This document shows positions 1 to 5,301 of a stretch of DNA of 5,301 nt, in pieces. Each line of letters starts with the position of its first letter. Position 1 is the stretch's first letter. The stretch comes from Anaerolineae bacterium (GTDB lineage: Bacteria; Chloroflexota; Anaerolineae; UBA1429): NCBI GenBank assembly GCA_007123335.1, contig SKLG01000438.1:1-5301 (forward strand), in the 5' to 3' direction. A model generated the notes under the pieces. It did not search any database. It had not been told where the DNA came from and worked only from the letters and a program-made list of their open reading frames with translations. The position numbers and the translations under genes were made by a program.

Positions 1-45
1 GAAGCAGACGGGGGTGTACTGAGCGGGCGGGGGAAGAAGGCTCAC

Positions 46-69
46 GCGAAGGGGCGAAGGCGCGAAGGG
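46..69. repeat. Three tandem copies of an 8-bp unit, GCGAAGGS
   Basis: Three head-to-tail 8-base units (GCGAAGGG, GCGAAGGC, GCGAAGGG) lie at 46-53, 54-61 and 62-69 and differ only at the last base. They sit just upstream of the candidate promoter of the exporter operon. They could be a regulator binding array or simply a low-complexity intergenic repeat; nothing here decides between the two. The repeat itself is directly visible, but a function is not. Confidence 0.6.
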
Positions 70-81
70 ATGGAGGTCCGC

Positions 82-111
82 TTGACGCCGCCCCGCCCTT
101 TGGGTTATCCT
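82..111 (+). promoter_or_regulatory. Candidate sigma-70-type promoter of the ABC exporter operon
   Basis: TTGACG at 82-87 matches the -35 consensus at 5 of 6 bases. TATCCT at 106-111 matches the -10 consensus at 4 of 6, with an 18-base spacer. A start near 118 would leave a leader of about 38 bases before the ATPase start codon. The -10 is weak and the organism is unknown, so this is a prediction by consensus only. The rest of the 1-155 leader holds a short tandem repeat and no supportable gene. Confidence 0.4.
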
Positions 112-144
112 CGCCAATAGCCAGCAGATTCCACCCCACATCAC

Positions 145-150
145 GGAGGA
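145..150 (+). promoter_or_regulatory. Ribosome binding site of the ABC ATPase gene
   Basis: GGAGGA lies five bases before the ATG at 156. It is a strong Shine-Dalgarno match that fixes this ATG as the start in preference to internal candidates. Confidence 0.75.
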
Positions 151-155
151 GCCCT

Positions 156-1136
156 ATGACACCGATTCTGGAGGTTGATAATCTCACCAAACGCTACGGC
201 GAACTTACCGCCGTGGATGGCGTCAGCTTTCAGGTGGAGGTTGGCGAGGTCTTTGGCCTGCTGGGCCCCAACGGCGCCGGCAAGACGACGCTCATCTCCA
301 TGCTCACCGGCGTGCTGCCGCCCACGGCGGGCACGGCGCGCATCGGTGGCCACGACATACGTACCGCCATGGATCGCGCCAAACAGATCAATGGCCTGGT
401 GCCCCAGGATGTGGCGCTCTATTCCACCCTGAGCGCTCGCGCCAATATCACCTTTTTTGGGCAGATCTATGGGCTGCGAGGCCAAGCACTGCGCGATCGG
501 GTGGATGATGTGCTGCGCATCGTCGGACTCACAGAGCGCGCCGACGACCGCGTCGAGACCTTTTCCGGCGGTATGCGCCGCCGGGTGAACATCGCCGCCG
601 GTTTGGTGCACCAGCCGCGGCTGCTCTTTTTGGACGAGCCTACCGTGGGCGTCGATCCCCAAAGCCGCAACCACATCTTTGAGAGCGTGACGCAACTCAA
701 CCGCGAGCGCGGCATGAGCATCATCTACACCAGCCACTACATGGAAGAGGTGGAGATGCTCTGCTCTCGCGCGGCCATCATCGACCAGGGACGCATCATC
801 GCACTGGATAGCGTCAAGAATCTGGTGGCCTTGTTGGGCGGCGGAGTGATCCATGTGGGTATCTCCCATGCTGACGAGGCGCTGCTGGCCCAGATCGCGG
901 CGTTGCCCATCGTGCAGGAGGCGCTACCTCTGAACGTGCCGCGCGACGATGAGGATACCGAGCCGCGAACCGATGGCGCCGTGATCAAGATTGTCGTCGA
1001 GCCCGGTCAGGATGCGCTGGTGAGCATCATTGGCCTGCTCAACGCCGAGGGCGTGACCATCACCTCCTTAGAGATCCTCAATCCCAACCTGGAGAGCGTC
1101 TTTTTGCATCTCACCGGCAAAAAGCTGCGGGACTAG
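156..1136 (+). CDS. ABC-2 type exporter, ATP-binding subunit
   Basis: This is the cytoplasmic ATPase that would power the two permeases encoded just downstream. The 326 residues hold a complete nucleotide-binding domain: Walker A GPNGAGKTT at 37-45, Q-loop glutamine near Q84 (VPQD), ABC signature FSGGMRRR at 136-143, Walker B LLFLDEPT at 156-163 with catalytic E161, D-loop around 165-168, and switch histidine H194. The FSGG form of the signature and the tail ending in NLESVFLHLTG...LRD (about 311-326) are typical of the drug/antibiotic-exporter and YbhF/LnrL-like subfamily. Residues of about 225-326 form the usual C-terminal accessory domain of such ATPases. The start is supported by GGAGGA at 145-150. 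The stop codon overlaps the ribosome binding site of the next gene, so the genes are an operon. All eight Phe codons are TTT. Family assignment is secure; the substrate is unknown. Confidence 0.95.
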   Translation: MTPILEVDNLTKRYGELTAVDGVSFQVEVGEVFGLLGPNGAGKTTLISMLTGVLPPTAGTARIGGHDIRTAMDRAKQINGLVPQDVALYSTLSARANITFFGQIYGLRGQALRDRVDDVLRIVGLTERADDRVETFSGGMRRRVNIAAGLVHQPRLLFLDEPTVGVDPQSRNHIFESVTQLNRERGMSIIYTSHYMEEVEMLCSRAAIIDQGRIIALDSVKNLVALLGGGVIHVGISHADEALLAQIAALPIVQEALPLNVPRDDEDTEPRTDGAVIKIVVEPGQDALVSIIGLLNAEGVTITSLEILNPNLESVFLHLTGKKLRD

Positions 1137-1140
1137 GAGG
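1135..1140 (+). promoter_or_regulatory. Ribosome binding site of permease 1, overlapping the ATPase stop codon
   Basis: AGGAGG is a full consensus Shine-Dalgarno sequence five bases before the ATG at 1146. Its first two bases belong to the TAG stop (1134-1136) of the ATPase gene, which suggests close translational coupling. Confidence 0.8.
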
Positions 1141-1145
1141 CCACC

Positions 1146-2420
1146 ATGCATGCACTGAACGTGGCCTGGAAGGATATACAGGTATATGTGCGGGATAGAA
1201 GCTGGCTGATCGAGCTTTTTTTCCTGCCTTTGCTCTTTATCGTGATCGTGAGCGGCGCGTTGACGGCGCTGACCGCCCCCAGGGAGGATGAGGGTACTCG
1301 CCTGGTGGTGGTGGACCTCGACGGCGGACCTGTAGCGCAGCGCCTCTTGGCCGATCTGGACGCCGCCGGCGGTGTGCGGGTGGAGATCCTTCCCCAGGAT
1401 GAGGTGCTGGATTTGCTTCAGGAGCGCCAGGTAGGCCGGGTTCTCACCCTGCCGGCGGGGCTGAGCGAGGCCGAGTTTGGGCGCAGTCCGGGAGATCGGC
1501 GTCCGGTGATGGTGCGTCTGACCACTCATCCTGACGCAAATCCGGAACAGAGCGAGGCCGTGCGCCTGTTGGTGGAGGGGGTGGTGCAAGACCTGCTGCT
1601 GGAACAGCAGATCATCGCCAGCCTGGAGCAGTTGGCCGCCATGCAGGCGATGACCTCGGCTGAGCATCAGGCGCTCACGGCAGAGCGCATCATCGCTCAG
1701 GCGGAGGCCCAGTTCGAGCACGCCCGCGAACGGCCGCTGGTAACGTTGGTGCAGCGCCCACCCAGCCTCGACGGGGACGAAAGCGAGGCTCGTGGTCTGC
1801 CCGACGCCGTCCAGCTCGCCGTGCCCGGATTTGCCGTGCTCTTTGTCTTTCTTACCGCCCAGGCAACCGCCGGGTCGATCTATGAGGAGAAGCGAAGGGG
1901 TACGTTCCGCCGGCTGTTGGCGGCGCCGCTGAGTCGGGGCGCCCTGCTGGCGGGGAAGATGCTGCCCAATTTCTTCACGGCCCTCGTCCAGACAGCGGTG
2001 ATCTTTGCCTTTGGCCTGGTAGGACTGCGGCTGATGGGGCTGCAACCCCTCTCACTGGGTAACGCTCCCGGTGCGCTGCTGTTGGTGGCCATCGCCATGG
2101 CGCTCTGTTCCAGCGGCTTGGGCATCCTCATCGCGGCGCTGGCCCGCACCGAGGGCCAGATCGGCGGGCTGAGCAGCCTGGTCCTGTGGGGCGCCGGCAT
2201 CCTTGGCGGCAGCTTTGTGCCCCTCTTTTTGCTGGAGCGCTTCCTCGGGCCGCTAAGCCGCATAGTGCCCCATTACTGGGCCAACCGCGCCTTTGAGAAT
2301 CTGCTGCTTCGCGGGTTGGGCCTCGGTGACGTGATCGGCGAGCTGTTGGCGCTGCTGGGCTTTACGGCGCTCTTTTTCGTCGTCGGTCTGTGGCGCTTTC
2401 GCTTTGAGGGGGCATCATGA
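1146..2420 (+). CDS. ABC-2 type exporter, permease subunit 1
   Basis: This is an integral membrane subunit of an ABC-2 exporter. One N-terminal membrane helix (about 21-43) is followed by a large extracytoplasmic domain (about 45-220) and then about five more hydrophobic segments, roughly 224-244, 272-295, 307-331, 337-360 and 395-416. The hallmark cytoplasmic motif EEKRRGTFRRLLAAP lies at 247-261, after the second membrane segment, and in this family contacts the ATPase. Residues 134-196 of the outer domain are rich in Glu, Gln, Ala and Leu and look like long helices. At 424 residues it has normal length for a LnrM/YbhS-like permease. It lies 9 bases after the ATPase gene and its stop overlaps the start of permease 2 (ATGA). 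Permease 2 shares the architecture, so the pair probably forms a heterodimer. The transported compound cannot be inferred. Confidence 0.9.
   Translation: MHALNVAWKDIQVYVRDRSWLIELFFLPLLFIVIVSGALTALTAPREDEGTRLVVVDLDGGPVAQRLLADLDAAGGVRVEILPQDEVLDLLQERQVGRVLTLPAGLSEAEFGRSPGDRRPVMVRLTTHPDANPEQSEAVRLLVEGVVQDLLLEQQIIASLEQLAAMQAMTSAEHQALTAERIIAQAEAQFEHARERPLVTLVQRPPSLDGDESEARGLPDAVQLAVPGFAVLFVFLTAQATAGSIYEEKRRGTFRRLLAAPLSRGALLAGKMLPNFFTALVQTAVIFAFGLVGLRLMGLQPLSLGNAPGALLLVAIAMALCSSGLGILIAALARTEGQIGGLSSLVLWGAGILGGSFVPLFLLERFLGPLSRIVPHYWANRAFENLLLRGLGLGDVIGELLALLGFTALFFVVGLWRFRFEGAS
2406..2412 (+). promoter_or_regulatory. Ribosome binding site of permease 2, inside permease 1
   Basis: The purine-rich GAGGGGG lies four bases before the ATG at 2417, within the last codons of permease 1. 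With the ATGA stop/start overlap at 2417-2420 it points to translational coupling of the two permeases. The match to the consensus is moderate. Confidence 0.5.
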
Positions 2421-3679
2421 GCACAGTGAGACAGACCCTGATCGTCACCTGGAAGGAGCTGCGCCTGATCCTCGCCGACAAGGGCTCGTTGGCCGTGCTC
2501 TTTTTGCTGCCGTTGCTGTTCAGCTCGATGTATGGCACGATCAATCAACAACTGGCGCAGGAGAGCGAATCGCCCACCGTATTGGTGAACGCGTATCTGG
2601 TCAACGAGGATACGGGCCCCTTTGGCGAGCGAATAGCGCAGGCCCTGGGCGAGATCGCCGTGTTGCGGGTAGAAATCCTCGACTCGGCGGAGACGGCCGA
2701 GAGGCGCGTGGCCGAGGGGCGAGCGGCGGCGGCGATCATCCTTCCCGCCGATCTGAGCCAGAGGATCGCCGATTACTCGCCTACTACCATGGAAGTAATC
2801 GTCGATCCGGCCCAGCCCGAAGCCGCCGGCATCGTCAGGGGTATCATGAACCACGCGGTGAACGAGGTGGTGCTGTGGGGCGAGGTGCAGCACGGTGTGC
2901 ATATTGTGCTCGGCGAAGCCGGCCTCCCGCTGGGAGACCCCGAGACGCAGCGAGCCATCGAAGCGCAGAACTTGGGCATCATCATGACCCGCATCGACGA
3001 GTTGCGCCGTAATCCGGCCTTGAGGGTGGTGCAAGAGGATCTGGAGGGCGCGGTCATCACCGGCGGGATCGAGCTGTTCTTCGCCCACCTCTTTCCGGCG
3101 TTCACGGTGATGTTCGTCTTTTTCATCGTCGGCATGGCGGGCGCCTCGCTGCTTAACGAGCGCGATGCGGGGACGTTGCGCCGACTGCTGGCGGCGCCGG
3201 TGTCGCGAACCGCCGTCATCGGCGGCAAGGTTCTGGGCTATATGACCCTGGTTTGCATGCAGGTGATCGTTCTCTTTGGTATAGCCCATCTACTCTTTGG
3301 CATGCCGCTCGGCGATTCGCCCTTGGGGTTGGTGGTGCTCACCCTGGTGTTGGCCATGGTAGCCACATCCTTGGGCATGATGATCGCCTCTCTGGCGCGC
3401 TCGCCCAAGCAGGCCGACAGCATCGGCACGGTTCTGGGCTTTGTCCTGGCCGGAATGGGGGGCGCCATCGCCGTCAGCGCCACGCCCATCACCCGCAGCG
3501 GCGGGCCTATGAGCATCGTGGCGCGATTGACGCCCCACGGCCACGCGCTAGAGGCCTACTATAGCCTGATGGCCGAGCGGGCCGGGATGATCGACGTTTT
3601 GCCAGAGCTAGGCGCGCTGCTGGCCATGGGGCTGGCCTTTGCCGCTGTCGCGATCTGGCGCTTTCGCACCCTGGAGTGA
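2417..3679 (+). CDS. ABC-2 type exporter, permease subunit 2
   Basis: This is the second integral membrane subunit of the same exporter. Its order of parts repeats that of permease 1: one membrane helix near 24-43, an extracytoplasmic domain at about 44-218, then hydrophobic segments near 221-246, 270-293, 300-327, 335-355 and 390-412. The coupling motif NERDAGTLRRLLAAP lies at 247-261, exactly the same residue numbers as in permease 1, and both end in a WRFR tail. At 420 residues it is almost the same length. The outer domains are much less alike. This indicates an ancient duplication followed by divergence of the outer domains, as in exporters with two distinct half-permeases. The start codon overlaps the permease 1 stop by four bases (ATGA), so equal production is likely. 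No signs of truncation are seen. The substrate is unknown. Confidence 0.9.
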   Translation: MSTVRQTLIVTWKELRLILADKGSLAVLFLLPLLFSSMYGTINQQLAQESESPTVLVNAYLVNEDTGPFGERIAQALGEIAVLRVEILDSAETAERRVAEGRAAAAIILPADLSQRIADYSPTTMEVIVDPAQPEAAGIVRGIMNHAVNEVVLWGEVQHGVHIVLGEAGLPLGDPETQRAIEAQNLGIIMTRIDELRRNPALRVVQEDLEGAVITGGIELFFAHLFPAFTVMFVFFIVGMAGASLLNERDAGTLRRLLAAPVSRTAVIGGKVLGYMTLVCMQVIVLFGIAHLLFGMPLGDSPLGLVVLTLVLAMVATSLGMMIASLARSPKQADSIGTVLGFVLAGMGGAIAVSATPITRSGGPMSIVARLTPHGHALEAYYSLMAERAGMIDVLPELGALLAMGLAFAAVAIWRFRTLE

Positions 3680-3730
3680 GGGGCGAGGGCAGCAGGAGCT
3701 ATCGGATTCGAGCGCCACCATTCACCATCT

Positions 3731-3736
3731 GGAGGA
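3731..3736 (+). promoter_or_regulatory. Ribosome binding site of the enolase-superfamily gene
   Basis: GGAGGA lies three bases before the ATG at 3740 and supports that start. The 60-base gap 3680-3739 shows no hairpin terminator and no convincing promoter, so the gene could be read from the exporter transcript or from an unrecognised promoter. Confidence 0.7.
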
Positions 3737-3739
3737 ACC

Positions 3740-4867
3740 ATGAAGATCACCAATACCGACATCTGGACCGTCGTTGTGCCCACCCTCGTGGAGCGGGTGC
3801 AGTCGCCAGAGTTTGGCCCATCAGGCTGGGACATGGTGCCCAAGCACATCATCCGCGTGCACACCGACGAGGGGCTCTTTGGCCTGGGCGAGACGGGGCG
3901 CGGCGTGCCCCTGGAGGGTGTGCAGCGGCTCGTGGCGCAGATCGAGGGCCGCGACCCGCGCAAGATGATCCCGCAGCAGTTGCCCGAGACGCTGGGCAAG
4001 GTCGACGAGGAGTACCCCCACGCCCACTATAGCCGCTGGTGGGAGGGCGCCGCCGGTGGTCCGTCTGCGCCGGGCTATGGCGCCATCGAGATGGCCATCC
4101 TCGACCTGCTGGGCAAGTATTACGATCAGCCCGCCCACTGGTTCCTGGGCGGCGCCGTGCGCGACCGGGTGCCCGCCGATTACTGGATCAGCATCCAGAC
4201 GCCGGAGGACGCGGCGCGCAACACGCAACTGGCCGTGGATCGCGGCTTCAAGGGGATGAAGCTAAAGTGCACGGCCGACGAGTGCCTGATCGAGCGCTGC
4301 GAGGCGATCTGGGACGTGGCCGGCCCCGATTTCGCCCTGACCATCGCCCCCAACACCCGCTTCTGGCGGCTCAACGAGGCGCTGGACATGGCCCACGAGC
4401 TGGCGGCGCGCGGCAAGGTCAAGGTCTTTGAGGACCCCATGGCCAAGTGGAACCTCGATTGGTACCACATGTTCCGCCTGCAGAACATTGTGCCGGTGGC
4501 GTTGCACCTCGGCAACCCCAACGACATTATCAGCGCCATCAAGGCCGAGGCGGTGGATTACCTCAACCTGGGCGGCGGCATGGTCCAGTTCGTGCGCAAC
4601 GCCGCCATCGCCCACGCCGCCGGCATCCCCTGCTGGCACGGCTCGGGCGTCGACCTGGGGATCATGGAGCTGTCCTATCTCCACACGGCGTCGGCGGCGC
4701 GGAACTGCATCCTGGGCAGCGATTTCGTCGGCTCGTGGACCCGCGAGGATGACCTGATCGTCGAGGGGATCCAGTTCGAGGACGGCGACGCCATCGTCCC
4801 CGACAAGCCTGGCCTGGGCTGCGAACTGGACATGGACGCGCTGGAGAAATATCGCATCGACAAGTAG
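3740..4867 (+). CDS. Enolase-superfamily protein (mandelate racemase/muconate lactonizing enzyme-like) with an altered metal site
   Basis: Members of this superfamily abstract a proton next to a carboxylate in acid sugars and related acids, using Mg2+ held in a TIM barrel. The 375 residues have normal length and layout. The N-terminal capping domain (about 1-125) shows the conserved TDEGLFGLGETG stretch at 42-53 and the helix GYGAIEMAILDLLGK at 112-126. The barrel follows, with the KxK motif at K174/K176. The usual metal ligands are only partly present. E231 in FEDP fits the second ligand. The position of the first, normally Asp in a VDAN-like motif, reads IAPN with A203. The third, normally Glu or Asp, falls at L257 in ALHLGN. 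The beta-6 segment YLNLGGG (274-280) is about four residues shorter than in the neighbouring homologue and lacks its Asp. H300 (CWHGS) may match the beta-7 catalytic His. The fold is well supported; the reaction is unknown and may not be a standard Mg2+-dependent one. Confidence 0.88.
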   Translation: MKITNTDIWTVVVPTLVERVQSPEFGPSGWDMVPKHIIRVHTDEGLFGLGETGRGVPLEGVQRLVAQIEGRDPRKMIPQQLPETLGKVDEEYPHAHYSRWWEGAAGGPSAPGYGAIEMAILDLLGKYYDQPAHWFLGGAVRDRVPADYWISIQTPEDAARNTQLAVDRGFKGMKLKCTADECLIERCEAIWDVAGPDFALTIAPNTRFWRLNEALDMAHELAARGKVKVFEDPMAKWNLDWYHMFRLQNIVPVALHLGNPNDIISAIKAEAVDYLNLGGGMVQFVRNAAIAHAAGIPCWHGSGVDLGIMELSYLHTASAARNCILGSDFVGSWTREDDLIVEGIQFEDGDAIVPDKPGLGCELDMDALEKYRIDK

Positions 4868-4877
4868 CAAGGGGCTC

Positions 4878-4912
4878 CGCCACCTCCCGAAGGGGACCTT
4901 CGGGAGGTGGCG
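4878..4912. terminator. Perfect hairpin between convergent genes, likely bidirectional terminator
   Basis: Bases 4878-4893 pair without mismatch to 4897-4912, giving a 16-bp GC-rich stem with a three-base loop (GGA on the + strand). It starts 10 bases after the + strand stop (4865-4867) and ends 9 bases before the - strand stop (4922-4924). No clear T-run follows on either strand, so it is not a textbook intrinsic terminator. Its placement between two convergent genes still makes transcription ending or 3'-end protection the best explanation. Confidence 0.65.
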
Positions 4913-4921
4913 AGCAACGGC

Positions 4922-5301
4922 TCAGAAATCGCGCACCGACCCATCCAGCCCCACCAGGCGCGGCTGCTCTGTGGGGCGGAAGGGCTTGCTCTCGGCCAGC
5001 GCCTCGTCAAAGGTGACGCCCAGCCCCGGCCCCTCCAGCGGCAGGGCATAGCCGTCCACGACCTCGGGGAAGGGGCCGACGACGTCGGTGTCGCGCGGGC
5101 CGTTGACAAAGGGCGCCTCCATCATCACCACGTTGGGGATGGCCAGCGCGGCGTGGAGGGTGGCGGCGGTGCCCAGCGGGCCGGCGTTGTTGTGCGGGAT
5201 GAGGCTCTGGTAAAAGGCCTCGCCCATGGCCGCGATTTTGACCATCTCGCTGATCCCGCCGCAGTGGCAGATGTCGGGCCGCAGGTAGTTGACGTATTGC
5301 C
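4922..5301 (-). CDS. Enolase-superfamily sugar-acid dehydratase-like protein, C-terminal part (5' end outside window)
   Basis: An open frame enters from the right edge and ends at TGA (4924-4922), giving the last 125 residues. Against a usual family length of about 380-400 this is the C-terminal third. The ATG at 5245-5243 is internal: the frame continues upstream to the window edge with conserved sequence, so it is not the start. The motif RPDICHCGGISE followed by KIAAMGEA, then IPHNNAGPLGTAA and HAALAIPN, is the beta-6/beta-7 signature of galactonate/mannonate dehydratase-like members of the mandelate racemase group. The Asp of RPD and the His of PHN sit at the positions of the catalytic dyad. 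The end shows the usual PLEGPGLGVTFDEAL closing segment. A role in dehydrating or isomerising an acid sugar in the cytoplasm is inferred from the family; the exact substrate cannot be told, and metal ligands lie outside the window. It converges on the enolase-superfamily gene at 3740-4867. Confidence 0.88.
   Translation of the reverse strand, partial: QYVNYLRPDICHCGGISEMVKIAAMGEAFYQSLIPHNNAGPLGTAATLHAALAIPNVVMMEAPFVNGPRDTDVVGPFPEVVDGYALPLEGPGLGVTFDEALAESKPFRPTEQPRLVGLDGSVRDF

Noticed and set aside
1068..2045. Long - strand open frame of 325 codons opposite permease 1
   Set aside because: It lies fully antisense to a well-supported membrane protein gene. Its translation is rich in His, Gln, Arg and Gly with no recognisable domain, as expected of a shadow frame in GC-rich DNA.
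2404..3012. + strand open frame of 202 codons overlapping permease 2 in another frame
   Set aside because: The translation is Arg/Gly/His-rich without membrane segments or motifs, whereas the overlapping frame encodes a canonical ABC-2 permease.
2273..3289. Long - strand open frame of 338 codons opposite permease 2
   Set aside because: It has the same low-complexity, His/Asp/Arg/Gln-rich composition, has no domain, and overlaps the permease genes completely.
3740..4867. Calling the enolase-superfamily gene a pseudogene because of the missing ligands
   Set aside because: The frame is intact at normal family length, with a strong ribosome binding site and well-kept capping-domain and KxK motifs, which points to a maintained gene with altered chemistry.
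4262..4870. - strand open frame of 202 codons opposite the enolase-superfamily gene
   Set aside because: It has no recognisable motif and is antisense to a gene with clear family signatures; it arises from the GC-rich third codon positions of that gene.
4922..5245. Treating the ATG at 5245-5243 as the start of a complete 107-residue protein
   Set aside because: The frame stays open to the window edge and the upstream codons encode the conserved RPDICHCGGISE motif, so this is an internal Met of a larger enzyme.

Overview
The window is GC-rich bacterial DNA, densely packed with protein genes. I see no RNA genes, mobile elements, CRISPR arrays or phage signatures. The organism cannot be named from the sequence alone. 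GC-rich coding, strong GGAGG-type ribosome binding sites and two enolase-superfamily sugar-acid genes side by side would fit a Chloroflexota-type or similar environmental heterotroph, but this is a weak inference.

Left part (1-3679, + strand): after a 155-base leader with a plausible sigma-70-type promoter and a short tandem repeat, three tightly coupled genes encode a complete ABC-2 type exporter. They are one ATPase (156-1136) and two paralogous permeases (1146-2420 and 2417-3679). The permeases share the same architecture: one N-terminal membrane helix, a large extracytoplasmic domain, then a membrane bundle. Their GTxRRLLAAP motif falls at the same residue numbers, 252-261, in both. The layout matches YbhFSR/LnrLMN-like exporters, in which two different half-permeases pair over one type of ATPase. 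The substrate cannot be read from the sequence.

Right part (3740-5301): a + strand enolase-superfamily (mandelate racemase/muconate lactonizing enzyme-like) gene lies 60 bases after the exporter. It converges on the C-terminal part of a second enolase-superfamily gene on the - strand, which runs off the right edge. A 16-bp perfect hairpin sits between the two stops and probably ends transcription from both sides. The - strand gene keeps the usual PD...GG and PHN signatures of sugar-acid dehydratases. The + strand gene keeps the KxK motif and one acidic ligand but appears to have lost two metal ligands and a beta-6 catalytic segment. That is the most unusual thing in the window.

The exporter and the enolase-superfamily genes may be functionally unrelated neighbours. 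No terminator is visible between 3679 and 3740, so read-through is possible. I found no convincing evidence of a wholly new multi-gene system.
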